NCBI RefSeq assembly: GCF_044466355.1 | Contig: NZ_JBITMQ010000009.1 | Coordinates: forward strand, 248,001-312,000 | Direction of reading: 5' to 3' | DNA: 64,000 bases | Source: Actinophytocola sp044466355 | Lineage (GTDB): Bacteria > Actinomycetota > Actinomycetes > Mycobacteriales > Pseudonocardiaceae | Shown: positions 1 through 8,638 of the stretch, in pieces | Layout: each line of letters opens with the position of its first letter | Numbering within the stretch: position 1 is the first letter of the stretch | Position numbers and translations under genes: made by a program | The notes under the pieces: generated by a model | What the model was told of the DNA's origin: nothing | The model's database searches: none | What the model saw: only the letters and a program-made list of their open reading frames with translations

Positions 1-536
1 GCAAGGACGGCACGATGACGGCGGGCAACTCGACCCCGTTGACGGACGGCGCGTCCACGGTCCTGCTGGCCTCGGAGGAGTGGGCGAAGGAACGAAGCCT
101 GCCGATCCTGGCGTACTTCACCCACTCGGAAACGGCGGCGGTCGACTACGTCCACGGTCACGAGGGCCTGCTGATGGCCCCGGCGTACGCGGTGCCGAGG
201 ATGCTGGCCCGCGCGGGTATGGCGTTGCAGGACTTCGACTTCTACGAGATCCACGAGGCGTTCGCGTCGCAGGTCCTTGCCACGCTGGCCGCGTGGGAGG
301 ACGCGGACTTCGCGAAGACCCGCCTTGGCGTGGACGAGCCCCTTGGCGCGATCGACCGCTCGAAGCTGAACGTGAACGGTTCGTCGTTGGCGGCGGGCCA
401 CCCCTTCGCCGCGACCGGCGGCCGAATCGTGGCCACGCTGGCGAAGCTCCTGCACGAGAAGGGCACCGGCCGAGGCCTGATCTCGATCTGCGCGGCAGGC
501 GGCCAAGGCACAACAGCCATCCTGGAAGCCGCCTGA
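1..536 (+). CDS. Thiolase (acetyl-CoA C-acyltransferase), C-terminal part
   Basis: This is the 3' part of a thiolase gene that begins upstream of the window. About 177 codons are visible. Thiolases cleave or form beta-ketoacyl-CoA in fatty-acid oxidation or acetoacetyl-CoA metabolism. The family hallmarks can be seen in order: DGTMTAGNSTPLTDGAS, the EIHEAFA segment, the histidine motif NGSSLAAGHPFAATGGR, and the C-terminal catalytic cysteine in SICAAGGQG. The F in GHPFAATG is typical of the long-chain, FadI-like branch rather than the short-chain GHPIGASG type. The gene ends at TGA 534-536. Upstream neighbours are outside the window, so a beta-oxidation operon (fadJ partner) cannot be checked. 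Confidence 0.9.
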   Translation, partial: KDGTMTAGNSTPLTDGASTVLLASEEWAKERSLPILAYFTHSETAAVDYVHGHEGLLMAPAYAVPRMLARAGMALQDFDFYEIHEAFASQVLATLAAWEDADFAKTRLGVDEPLGAIDRSKLNVNGSSLAAGHPFAATGGRIVATLAKLLHEKGTGRGLISICAAGGQGTTAILEAA

Positions 537-546
537 CAGCTCGGTT

Positions 547-701
547 TCGCCGGACGGGCAGATCTCGGGGAGGGCCTTCCGATTCAGGCGTGCTGAGATC
601 TGGCAAGGATGGGTGCTGCCCTCCGGGGGGTCCTCGCCGGACGGGCTGATCTCGGGGAGGGGCCTCACGATTCGGGCCTGCTGAGATCTGGCAAGGATGG
701 G
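547..701. repeat. Tandem pair of about 67-bp non-coding repeats
   Basis: Two near-identical units lie at 547-613 and 634-701, with a period of 87 bp. Each contains its own small inverted repeat: GATCTC near the left and GAGATCTGGCAAGGATGGG near the right. In the first unit CAGATCTC (559-566) pairs with GAGATCTG (595-602). There is no convincing coding potential. They lie just after the thiolase stop codon and directly before a much longer hairpin, so they may be a repetitive intergenic palindrome family. Confidence 0.7.
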
Positions 702-703
702 TT

Positions 704-844
704 CCTGCCTGCCCTCCCGTCGACCTCCCTCCGGGCTATCACACCGCGTCAAGGGGGCCATCACCTTGGCATGGGGGTGTTTCGGGCTGGCCCCCTTGAC
801 CCGGTGTGATCGGGCTTCGCCAGGTCGACGGGAGGGCAGGCAGG
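704..844. repeat. Long near-perfect inverted repeat (141 bp)
   Basis: The outer arms, 704-726 and 822-844, are perfect reverse complements over 23 bp. Inside them a second block pairs with few mismatches (TATCACACCGCGTCAAGGGGG near 735-757 against its partner near 790-812). The whole element can fold into one hairpin of about 55 base pairs with a loop near 760-785. It is far longer than a transcription terminator and contains no plausible gene. It could be a mobile palindromic element, a structured RNA or a protein-binding palindrome. Confidence 0.75.
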
Positions 845-982
845 CCATCTTTGTGGGCTAGCGCCCGGCTTGTGCACGGGGCTGGGGGCCGGCTTCGCGG
901 GCAAGCCACCGAGCGAAGCGAGGTAGGCCGCCACTCAAGAAAGTTCCCACGCTGGGTCGGAAGCGACCGCACCGTGGGGGGT

Positions 983-1102
983 TTGGGGGGCTCGGCCCCC
1001 CAAGATGATGACGAAGGGGTGGGCGCGAAGACGCAAAGCGTCGAGCACCCATATGGAAACCCCGCAGTGCTGCCAGGTCGGGGGTCCGCCAGCACTACGG
1101 GG
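983..1102. repeat. Two further hairpins in the same intergenic region
   Basis: A 9-bp stem with a 3-nt loop (TTGGGGGGC / GCCCCCCAA) lies at 983-1003. A second hairpin pairs 1060-1072 with 1090-1102, with a single mismatch over 13 bp. The region from 537 to 1163 holds no recognisable gene apart from these structures and the repeats described separately. The first stem could act as a terminator, but neither hairpin is followed by a T-run. Confidence 0.5.
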
Positions 1103-1163
1103 TCAACCGGAACATCGTGGGGGGAGCCACGGGTGTTACACGGGTTCGAAGAAAGTTTTTTGG

Positions 1164-1310
1164 TTACCGGATGCCGGCGGCCTGGCGCTGGGCCATGATC
1201 AGGATCTCGTCGCGCATGGCCGGGGTGGCGGCGGTGGCGATCGCGTGGTTCACCGCCCGGCGGTTGCGGGACTCGACGCGGCGGGCGCGGAGCTTGGCGG
1301 CGATGTTCAT
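1164..1310 (-). CDS. Small conserved-looking protein, 48 aa
   Basis: This 48-residue reading frame runs from ATG at 1310 down to TAA at 1164. The start is preceded by AAAGAGGAG about a dozen bases upstream on the minus strand. The product begins MNIAAKLRARRVESRNRRAV and ends in a short amphipathic stretch (RDEILIMAQRQAAGIR). It is rich in Arg and Ala with no membrane segment or cysteines. Small basic proteins of this look are common in Pseudonocardiaceae genomes, but I cannot assign a function. It is flanked on one side by the repeat-rich region and on the other by the ATPase gene on the same strand. Confidence 0.5.
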   Translation of the reverse strand: MNIAAKLRARRVESRNRRAVNHAIATAATPAMRDEILIMAQRQAAGIR

Positions 1311-1538
1311 GGTGGTTCTGCGCTCCTCTTTGGTTTCTTCGCTGGTTCCTCAGCTACTGACCATTATGCCTCTTCCAACGCAGCAAGTCACCCGTTTATT
1401 CGGTGAAGCGGGGCACACTCCGGTGAATCATCGGTGACATCTCGCTGACACAGGATGTGGGACGATCCTACGATCCAGCTCGATGCAGGCCTATACGACT
1501 CTCTAGAGTGAGGACTAGAGAGCCGGATAGAGCGTGAG

Positions 1539-2735
1539 TCAGTCGTCCATGTTCAGCAGGTACCGGCCGAAGTGCGGCACCGTGAACGCGATGCGGCCGC
1601 GTTCGGCCGAGAAGATCAGGCCCTTCTTGATGAGGCTGTCGCGGGCCGGGGACAGGGACGACGGCTTCCTGCCCAGGTGGGAGGCGATGTCCGCCGTGGC
1701 CGCGCCCTCGTCGGTCTTGCCCTTCGTCAGCTCGGCCATGGCGCGCAGGTACTCGCGTTCCGCGGGGGTCGCTCGTTCGTAGCGGGAGCCGAAGAAACCG
1801 ACCGCCAGCTCCGCCTCCGCTTCCGGGGCGGCCACGGCGACGTCCTCCGCGGTGATCGGGTCGCTCGGGGCCGCGTCCCACGCCGCCTTGCCGTACGCCT
1901 GGATGAAGTACGGGTAGCCGCCCGCCGCGTCGAACAGGGCGTCCAGGGCCTCGTCCGTGATGCCCGCGTCCTCACGGGCGATCGGGGCGACCACCGCCTG
2001 GTCGGCGTCGGTTCGGTCGAGGCGGTCGATCCGCACGTAGCGGAAGAGGCGTTCCGAGTAGGACTTCGACGCCGACAGCACCGCGGGCAGGTGCGGCAGG
2101 CCCGCGCCGACGACCACGAACGGTGCGCCGGACTGCGACAGCTCGTGGCACGCCGCGCACAGGGCCGACACGTCGTCGGCCATGACGTCCTGCATCTCGT
2201 CGATCAGCAGCGCCACGCCCGTGCCCACATCCTGTGCCAGCTCCGCCACGTCCGTGAACAGCTCGACCAGGTCGATCTCGATGTCACCCGAGTCAGCGCG
2301 GCCCTGCGTCGGGGGCACGTCGATGCCCGGCTGCCACCGGTCGCGCAGCTTCGAGTCGCTGGGGCTGGCGCGCAGCGCGAACGCCTTCAGCACACCGAGT
2401 ACGTCCTCGACACGGTCCGGTGCACGATGCCGCACGGCCAGGTCGCGGACCGCTCGGTGCAGTGCGGCCGACAGCGGGCGGCGGAGACCGGCGTCCGGCC
2501 GGGCCTCGATCTTGCCCGCGCCCCAGCCGCGGCGGATGGCCATGGAACGAAGCTCTCCGAGCAACACCGTCTTGCCGACGCCACGCAGGCCGGTCAGCAC
2601 GAGGCTGCGCTCGGGTCGCCCGCGGGCCACCCGTTCCAGCACCACGTCGAACGCGGCGACCTCCTTCTCGCGGCCCGCCAGTTCGGGGGGTCGCTGTCCG
2701 GCTCCAGGGGCGAACGGGTTGCGCACCGGGTCCAC
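1539..2735 (-). CDS. AAA/STAND-type ATPase with C-terminal winged helix
   Basis: The 398-residue protein has a P-loop GLRGVGKT at residues 49-56, a Walker B LLIDE at 176-180, and a C-terminal segment (about 325-398) that reads as a winged helix (GAATADIASHLGRKPSSLSP). This is the layout of the archaeal-ATPase/Orc1-Cdc6-like or STAND class of nucleotide-binding switches. The substrate or partner is unknown. The GTG start at 2733-2735 is preceded on the minus strand by TACGGT and seven bases, so the mRNA is probably leaderless. The gene diverges from the alpha-mannosidase across a 139-bp promoter region. In actinobacteria such ATPases are often orphan regulators; a defence role is possible but unsupported here. 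Confidence 0.75.
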   Translation of the reverse strand: MDPVRNPFAPGAGQRPPELAGREKEVAAFDVVLERVARGRPERSLVLTGLRGVGKTVLLGELRSMAIRRGWGAGKIEARPDAGLRRPLSAALHRAVRDLAVRHRAPDRVEDVLGVLKAFALRASPSDSKLRDRWQPGIDVPPTQGRADSGDIEIDLVELFTDVAELAQDVGTGVALLIDEMQDVMADDVSALCAACHELSQSGAPFVVVGAGLPHLPAVLSASKSYSERLFRYVRIDRLDRTDADQAVVAPIAREDAGITDEALDALFDAAGGYPYFIQAYGKAAWDAAPSDPITAEDVAVAAPEAEAELAVGFFGSRYERATPAEREYLRAMAELTKGKTDEGAATADIASHLGRKPSSLSPARDSLIKKGLIFSAERGRIAFTVPHFGRYLLNMDD

Positions 2736-2874
2736 GCATCAGACCGTATCCGGGTTTCTAGCAGGATCCCGATATTGGGACAGAAAGGTCTACGGCGTGT
2801 CGCGGGACACACCGTGGACACAGCCGGACAAGATCCGTTCTTCGGCTTGTGCCTTCCCCGGAGAAGGCAGCACA
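2736..2874. promoter_or_regulatory. Divergent promoter region with inverted repeats
   Basis: The 139 bp between the ATPase (minus) and the alpha-mannosidase (plus) contain a leaderless-type -10 for the ATPase (TACGGT on the minus strand, 2743-2748). They also contain two inverted repeats: TCCC-GATATT-GGGA near 2767-2780 and GTGTC-GCGG-GACAC at 2797-2810. The second is a plausible operator for the mannosidase operon. GGAGAAGG at 2860-2867 is the ribosome binding site that favours GTG 2875. Confidence 0.45.
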
Positions 2875-5800
2875 GTGCGAGACATGGGTGTTGTCTCCGT
2901 GGAGTCGACCGAGTTGTTCGTCGGGTCGGTCGAAGCTCCGCTTCAGGTTGTCCGGGTGTCGTGGGAGGCGGTCGGGGCCGCTCGGGTCCATGTCGAGGGC
3001 CGGGGGATCTCGACACCGGCGCCCGTCGAGGTCGCCGCGACCGGTCACGTCGGCATCGAGGTTGGGGTGGACACCCAGGGGGCCGCGCCCGGCACCCGCA
3101 TCCCGGCGAGAGTGGTCATCGAGGGCGCCGGTGAGACCGAGTTCGAGCTGGTCGTCGCCGAGCCCGGCTGGACGATGCACATGGTGTCCCACTTCCACTA
3201 CGACCCGGTCTGGTGGAACACGCAGGCGGCCTACACGACCGCGTGGGACGAGCTGGACTTCCCCGGCTCGCCGCGCGGCGCGGTGCAGCTCGCCGGGTTC
3301 GACCTGGTCAGGGCACACCTGGACCTGGCGCTCGCCGAGCCGGAATACCGGTTCGTGCTCGCCGAGGTCGACTACCTCAAGCCGTACTGGGACGCCTACC
3401 CCGAGGACCGCGAGGTGTTGCGGCGCCTGCTGGCCGAGGGCCGCGTCGAGGTCATGGGCGGTGCGTACAACGAGCCGAACACGAACCTGACCGACCCGGA
3501 GACCACGATCCGGAACTTCGTGCACGGCATGGGTTTCCAGCGGGACGTGTTCGGCAGCCGGCCCGCCACGGCGTGGCAGCTCGACGCGTTCGGGCACGAC
3601 CCGGCGTTCCCCGGGTTCGCCGCCGACGCCGGGCTCACCAGCAGTTCGTGGGCGCGCGGGCCGTTCCACCAGTGGGGGCCGATGGAGAAGACGGCCGCGG
3701 GCAAGGGCGATCCGACGCGGATGCAGTTCCCGAGCGAGTTCGAGTGGCTGTCCCCGTCGGGCAAGGGCCTGCTCACCGCCTACATGACCGACCACTACGG
3801 CTCCGGCTGGGGCATGAACTCCGCGCCGTCCCTGGAGGCCGCGGCGGAGGCCGCCTACCAGGAGTTCCTCGAACTGAAGCGGGTCACGACCGCGAAGCAC
3901 GTGCTGCTGCCGGTCGGCGGCGACTACACGCCGCCCAACAAGTGGGTGACCGAGCTGCACAAGCACTGGGCGCGCCGCTACGTGTGGCCGCGGTTCGTCT
4001 GCTCGCTGCCGAGGGACTTCTTCGCCGCCGTCCGTGCCGAGCTGGCCGAGCGGGGTGCGGAGCCGACGCCGCAGACACGGGACATGAACCCGATCTACAC
4101 CGGCAAGGACGTCTCCTACATCGACACCAAGCAGGCACAGCGCGCCGCCGAGGCCGCCCTGCTGGAGGCGGAGCCGTTCGCCGCGTTCGCCGCGATCCTC
4201 GCCAACGCCGACTACCCGGACGCCGCGCTCGCGAAGGCGTGGGTGCAGCTGGCCTACGGGGCACACCATGACGGGATCACCGGTTCCGAGTCCGACCAGG
4301 TGTACCTGGACCTGGTCACGAGCTGGCGCGACGCGCACGACCTCGCGACCGGTGTCCGCGACAACGCGCTGAAGGTGCTGTCCGGCCTGGTCGCGCTGCC
4401 CGGCGGCACCGGGAAGCCCGTCGTGGTCTGGAACCCGCTCAACCACGAGCGGACCGACGTGGTGACGGTGACGGCGGGCGGGATGATCACCGACGACACC
4501 GGCGCGACGCTCCCCGCGCTCGTGGAGAACGGCACCACCACGTTCCTCGCCGAGAACGTGCCGCCGTTGGGGTGGAAGGTGTTCCGGCTCGAAGAGTCCG
4601 ACGGCGAGGGCTGGTCGGCGGTCGACGGTGAGACCGCGGCGAACGACCGGTTCCGGGTGACCGTCGACGCGGCTCGCGGCGGTGGGGTGTCGAGCCTCGT
4701 CGACCGCGGCCGGGAGCTGATCACGCACGGTGCGGTCGGCAACGAGCTGGCGCTGTACGAGGAGTACCACCAGCACCCGAGGTTCGGTGAGGGCCCGTGG
4801 CACCTGCTGCCGAAGGGACCGGTCACCACGTCCTCGGCCACGGCCGCCGAGGTGACCGTCGAACGCTGCCCCGTTGGCGAGCGGATCACCGCGAAGGGCC
4901 GGGTCGGGACGGTCCGGTACACGCAGACGATCACGTTGTGGCACGGCGTGGGCCGGGTCGACTGCACCACGACCGTCGACGAGTTCACCGGCTCCGACCA
5001 GCTCCTGCGGGTACGCTGGCCATGCGCGGTGCCGGGTGCGCTGCCGGTCAGCGAGGTCGGGAACGCGGTGGTGGGCCGGGGTTTCGGGCTCATCGACGTC
5101 GACTCGGCGCAGCACCCGTGGACGCTCGACAACCCCGCGCACACGTGGTTCGGCCTGTCCGCCGCCGCCTCGCTCCGGCTCGCGGACGGGGCGCTGCGGC
5201 CGATCGGCGTCGCGGAGATCATCGTGCCGACCGAGGCGGAGGCGGCGCCGCTGGCCCGTGAGCTGGCGATCGCGCTCGCCAGGTCCGGTGTCACGGCGAC
5301 CGTCAGCAGCGCGGCGGGCGCCCGCTACGGCGACCTCGGGGTCGACTCGAACCTGCCGGACGTGCGGATCACGCTGGGCGGGCCGGACGTCAACGCGTTC
5401 ACCGCCGAAGTGGTGGAACGGTCCGGGATCAGCGAGGACGGCGTCTACTGGGTGCCGCCGGAGAAGCCGCTGCCCGAGGTGTGGCTGCCCAGCGCGGACC
5501 TGCGGGACGCACGCTCCCTCGGCGTGCTGGTGGTGCCGACCGCGCACATCCAGTCCGTTGTGGACGATCTGGTGGACAACGTGATCGACGTCGGCGCCGG
5601 GTACGCGGGCCAGGACGAGTACGCGGGCCGGTCGGTGGCGCTGCTCAACCGGGGCCTGCCCGGGTTCGCGGTCGACGCGGCGGGCACGCTGCACGCGTCG
5701 CTGCTGCGGTCGTGCACCGGCTGGCCGTCGGGCGTGTGGATCGACCCGCCGCGCCGCACGGTGCCGGACGGGTCGAACTTCCAGCTGCAGCACTGGACAC

Positions 5801-6996
5801 ACGAGTTCCGGTACGCGGTCGCGGCGGGTGACGGGGACTGGCGCACGGCCGGGATCTCCGAGAACAGCGCGGAGTTCAGCCGTCCGCTGCACGCCGTGAT
5901 CACGTCCGACGACGGTGAGCGCGGGCTGCCAGGACGTGGTTCGCTGCTGCGTGCCGAGCCCGCCGACCGCGTTCGGCTGGCCGCGGTGAAGGCCGCGGGC
6001 AACCCGCTCGTCCGCGGTTCCGCGGCTGCCGCCGACCCGCGGGCGCGTCTCGCGGTCCGGGTCGTCGCGCACACGGGTGCGCCCGCGGCCGCGACGCTCG
6101 CGTCCGATGTGGTCACGCTGTCGGACCTCACGACCGCGAACCTGCTCGAGGAACCGGGGGACGCGGTGGCCGGGCCGATCGAGGTCGCCGGGTGCGACGC
6201 GCTCACCGTGCTCGCCGCCCCGGCCGCTGCGTGGTCCACTGTGGACGGCGGGGCGCTCGGGCCCGAGGCGGAGCCCGTGTTGCCGTTGTACGCCAAGTAC
6301 TGGCTGCACAACCGCGGTCCGGCGCCGCTGGGCGGCTTGCCGCTGGCGGTGCACGTCACCCCCACACGTGCCGAGGCTGGCGAGGCACTGACGGTGACGG
6401 TCGCGTCCGACGCCACGGACGTCGACCTGCACGGGTACGTCCGGCTCGCGCTGCCCGACGGGTGGACCGCCGAACCCGCCGAGCTGCCGTTCGGGTTGCC
6501 CCCGGGTGGACACCTGACCAGCGAGGTCGCGGTGACCGCGGCCGCCGACGCCGAGCCCGGCCGCTACCCCGTGCGGGTGCGGGTCGAACCGGCGGGGGAC
6601 GCCTTGCCGCCGAGCTGGCGGCAGGTCGTGGAGGACGTCGCCGTGGTGACCGTCGGCGCGGGGTTCGAGCAGGACGGGCTGATCCGGTTGTCGGCCGAGC
6701 CGGAGCCGGTGCGGCTGGCGCGCGGGGAACGCGGCCGACTGGCCGTGCGTGTCGCGTCGGTGGCGCACGCGCCGATCACGCTCGAGGCGGCGCTCGTGAG
6801 CCCGTGGGGGACCTGGGAGTTCGCCGGGCCGCGGCTCGTCGGCGCCGAGTTGCCCGCGCGCGGCGAGGTGGAGCTGGCGTTCGACGTGGACGTGCCGCGG
6901 TGGGCCGCGCCGGGTTGCTGGTGGGCGCTGGTCCGCGTGGCCGGGGCGGGCCGGTTGCTGTACTCGCCCGCGGTCGCGCTGGAGGTGACGGCGTGA
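2875..6996 (+). CDS. Alpha-mannosidase, glycoside hydrolase family 38
   Basis: This is a very large (1373 aa) family 38 glycoside hydrolase that removes alpha-mannosyl residues from glycans. Residues 106-114 read HFHYDPVWW, the zinc-binding HxD start of the catalytic domain. The nucleophile aspartate is in AWQLDAFGHD (about residue 237), and the late zinc histidine motif AHHDGITGSESD is near residue 464. The C-terminal third contains beta-sandwich domains, including a NEW3-like segment (DGWTAEPAELPFGLPPGGH). No signal peptide is seen, so it probably acts in the cytoplasm on imported oligosaccharides. GTG 2875 is chosen over ATG 2884 because GGAGAAGG lies seven bases upstream. The stop overlaps the next start by four bases, giving an operon with the PPIase-like and ROK genes. 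Confidence 0.9.
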   Translation: MRDMGVVSVESTELFVGSVEAPLQVVRVSWEAVGAARVHVEGRGISTPAPVEVAATGHVGIEVGVDTQGAAPGTRIPARVVIEGAGETEFELVVAEPGWTMHMVSHFHYDPVWWNTQAAYTTAWDELDFPGSPRGAVQLAGFDLVRAHLDLALAEPEYRFVLAEVDYLKPYWDAYPEDREVLRRLLAEGRVEVMGGAYNEPNTNLTDPETTIRNFVHGMGFQRDVFGSRPATAWQLDAFGHDPAFPGFAADAGLTSSSWARGPFHQWGPMEKTAAGKGDPTRMQFPSEFEWLSPSGKGLLTAYMTDHYGSGWGMNSAPSLEAAAEAAYQEFLELKRVTTAKHVLLPVGGDYTPPNKWVTELHKHWARRYVWPRFVCSLPRDFFAAVRAELAERGAEPTPQTRDMNPIYTGKDVSYIDTKQAQRAAEAALLEAEPFAAFAAILANADYPDAALAKAWVQLAYGAHHDGITGSESDQVYLDLVTSWRDAHDLATGVRDNALKVLSGLVALPGGTGKPVVVWNPLNHERTDVVTVTAGGMITDDTGATLPALVENGTTTFLAENVPPLGWKVFRLEESDGEGWSAVDGETAANDRFRVTVDAARGGGVSSLVDRGRELITHGAVGNELALYEEYHQHPRFGEGPWHLLPKGPVTTSSATAAEVTVERCPVGERITAKGRVGTVRYTQTITLWHGVGRVDCTTTVDEFTGSDQLLRVRWPCAVPGALPVSEVGNAVVGRGFGLIDVDSAQHPWTLDNPAHTWFGLSAAASLRLADGALRPIGVAEIIVPTEAEAAPLARELAIALARSGVTATVSSAAGARYGDLGVDSNLPDVRITLGGPDVNAFTAEVVERSGISEDGVYWVPPEKPLPEVWLPSADLRDARSLGVLVVPTAHIQSVVDDLVDNVIDVGAGYAGQDEYAGRSVALLNRGLPGFAVDAAGTLHASLLRSCTGWPSGVWIDPPRRTVPDGSNFQLQHWTHEFRYAVAAGDGDWRTAGISENSAEFSRPLHAVITSDDGERGLPGRGSLLRAEPADRVRLAAVKAAGNPLVRGSAAAADPRARLAVRVVAHTGAPAAATLASDVVTLSDLTTANLLEEPGDAVAGPIEVAGCDALTVLAAPAAAWSTVDGGALGPEAEPVLPLYAKYWLHNRGPAPLGGLPLAVHVTPTRAEAGEALTVTVASDATDVDLHGYVRLALPDGWTAEPAELPFGLPPGGHLTSEVAVTAAADAEPGRYPVRVRVEPAGDALPPSWRQVVEDVAVVTVGAGFEQDGLIRLSAEPEPVRLARGERGRLAVRVASVAHAPITLEAALVSPWGTWEFAGPRLVGAELPARGEVELAFDVDVPRWAAPGCWWALVRVAGAGRLLYSPAVALEVTA

Positions 6997-7754
6997 CGGC
7001 CGTGGCCTGGGTGTCCGGCAGTCCCCTCGACGTGTCCGAAGTGGACAGCATGGAGTCGGACCTGCGGGCCGGGCCGGTGGGGCCGACGCTGCCGCGCGAG
7101 CACACGAGCGAGGGACGGCAGCTGCGGCGGTGGCTCGTGCAGGTGCTGGTGGCGGAACGGATCGTCGCGGCGGAGGCCGGTGCACGGGGGCTCGCGGACA
7201 CCGACGCCCCCGCGTTGTTCGCGCTCGCGCCGGACCGGGCCGCGATGCTCGGGCTCGGCAGCGTGGCGGCGGACCTGCTGACACGCAGTCCCGTGGCGCG
7301 CAGGGTGTTCGTCGCGGTGACCGAGGACGTGGCGGTGTCGGCGGAGGCGGTGGCGGACTTCCACGCGCGCAACCCCGAGCGGTTCCGGGTGCCGGAGGAA
7401 CGGCTCGTGACGCACACGATCGGGGACGGGCCGCCGCGCCGCCGGGTCCTGCGGCGCGGCCAGCTGGCCGGACCGGTCGAGGAGGCGGTGTTCGCGGCCG
7501 GTGCCGGGGACACGGTCGGCCCGGTGCGGGACCCGCTCGGCACGCACACCGTGCTGGTCGAGGAGGTGCGGCCCGCGCGGACGCGCACCCTCGCCGAGGC
7601 CCGCGACGAGATCACCGCACACCTGCTGGCTGGCGCGCGACGGCAGGCGTTCACGATCTGGCTCGACCAGCACGTGGCCGCCGCCGTGGAGCTCGCGCCC
7701 GGGTTCGAGCACCCCGGCGACCCCAACCAACCCGACAACACCCACAGGCACTGA
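6993..7754 (+). CDS. Parvulin-like (PpiC-type) peptidyl-prolyl isomerase domain protein
   Basis: The 253-residue protein has a C-terminal half resembling a PpiC/parvulin rotamase: FHARNPERFRVPEERLVTHT, then GQLAGPVEEAVFAAGAGDTV and GPVRDPLGTHTVLVEEV. These correspond to the SurA/PrsA-type domain core. The N-terminal 100 residues (SEGRQLRRWLVQVLVAERIV) look helical and chaperone-like. No signal peptide or lipobox is visible, so unlike PrsA it appears cytoplasmic. It is translationally coupled to the mannosidase (start overlaps the stop, 6993-6996) and is followed five bases later by the ROK kinase. The link between a folding factor and mannose metabolism is inferred only from this arrangement. 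The exact family assignment is moderate. Confidence 0.6.
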   Translation: MTAVAWVSGSPLDVSEVDSMESDLRAGPVGPTLPREHTSEGRQLRRWLVQVLVAERIVAAEAGARGLADTDAPALFALAPDRAAMLGLGSVAADLLTRSPVARRVFVAVTEDVAVSAEAVADFHARNPERFRVPEERLVTHTIGDGPPRRRVLRRGQLAGPVEEAVFAAGAGDTVGPVRDPLGTHTVLVEEVRPARTRTLAEARDEITAHLLAGARRQAFTIWLDQHVAAAVELAPGFEHPGDPNQPDNTHRH

Positions 7755-7759
7755 GGACC

Positions 7760-8629
7760 ATGCTGGCACTGGACATCGGCGGCACGAAGATCGCCGGAGG
7801 CATCGTCGGGGCGGACGGCACGCTCGCGCGGAGCGCGACGAGACCGACCGGGACCGAGCCGTTCGCCGCGCTGCGCGCGGTCGTGGCGGAGCTGGCGCCC
7901 GGGGACCTCCCGGGGGTGGGCATCGCGTGCGCGGGCCCCGTCGACACGGTGGCGGGCACGGTCTCGCCGATCAACATCCCGTCGTGGCGGGACTTCCCGC
8001 TGGTCGAGCGGGTGCGGGAGCTGGTCGGCGCGCCGGTCGCGCTCGCGGGCGACGGGTTGTGCATGGCGCTGGGCGAGCACTGGGTCGGCGCCGGGCAGGG
8101 AGCGACCGCGATGCTCGGGATGGTCGTGTCGACCGGCGTGGGCGGCGGGCTCGTGCTGGACGGGCGGCCGTTCGGCGGGAGCAGTGGCAACGCGGGGCAC
8201 GTCGGGCACGTGGTGGTGGAGCCCGACGGGGTGCCGTGCACGTGTGGTGGGCGCGGCTGCGTGGAGACGGTGGCGAGCGGGACACACCTCGTGCGGTGGG
8301 CGCGTTCACAGGGGTGGAGCGGGCCGGACGCTCGCGTGCTGGCGGCCGACGCGCACGCCGGTGACGCGGTGGCCGCGGAGGCGTTCCGGCGTGGCGGGCA
8401 GGCCATCGGGCTGGCGATCACGGCGACCGCCGCCGTGTGCGACCTGGACCTCGTGGTGATCGGGGGCGGCGTGGCGCAGGTCGGCGACCTCCTGTTCGAG
8501 CCGGTGCGGGCGACGCTCGCGACCCACGCCCGGCTGTCCTACCTGCGGGCGTTGCGGGTCGAGCAGGCGAAGCTCGGCGGTGGGGCGGGTCTGTACGGGG
8601 CGGCCGCCCTGGCCTATTCTTTGACTTAG
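7760..8629 (+). CDS. ROK-family sugar kinase
   Basis: The 289-residue ROK-family protein starts with the phosphate-binding motif DIGGTK (residues 5-10). It has the catalytic Asp in ALAGDG (98) and the ROK zinc site CTCGGRGC (C160, C162, C167). There is no N-terminal DNA-binding helix, so it should be a kinase, not a repressor. In the sugar-binding signature the usual Glu of GExGH is His here (GHVGH, 146-150), which suggests a substrate other than plain glucose. Placement as the third gene of the alpha-mannosidase operon suggests it phosphorylates mannose or another released sugar; this is inference. The stop codon lies inside the presumed operator of the following marR-like gene. Confidence 0.85.
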   Translation: MLALDIGGTKIAGGIVGADGTLARSATRPTGTEPFAALRAVVAELAPGDLPGVGIACAGPVDTVAGTVSPINIPSWRDFPLVERVRELVGAPVALAGDGLCMALGEHWVGAGQGATAMLGMVVSTGVGGGLVLDGRPFGGSSGNAGHVGHVVVEPDGVPCTCGGRGCVETVASGTHLVRWARSQGWSGPDARVLAADAHAGDAVAAEAFRRGGQAIGLAITATAAVCDLDLVVIGGGVAQVGDLLFEPVRATLATHARLSYLRALRVEQAKLGGGAGLYGAAALAYSLT

Positions 8630-8633
8630 TCAA
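8621..8633. promoter_or_regulatory. Palindromic operator candidate before the MarR-GNAT gene
   Basis: TTGAC-TTA-GTCAA is a perfect 13-bp inverted repeat 30 bp upstream of the MarR-GNAT start. MarR proteins usually bind such short palindromes in their own promoters. The left half could also serve as a -35 element. The repeat overlaps the last codons and TAG of the ROK gene. Confidence 0.5.
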
Positions 8634-8638
8634 TGAAT

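Noticed and set aside
1139..1150. GGGTTCGAA resembling a tRNA T-loop
   Set aside because: No acceptor, D- or anticodon-arm can be built around it, and no partner strand pairs at the right distance.
1539..2735. ATPase as a phage-defence gene
   Set aside because: The fold class includes defence proteins, but no nuclease, toxin or other defence gene is adjacent, so the claim would be guesswork.
2758..7284. A 1508-codon open frame antisense to the alpha-mannosidase
   Set aside because: In DNA of this GC content long antisense frames arise from codon bias. It shows Arg/Pro/His-rich composition with no motif, while the plus strand has clear GH38 motifs.
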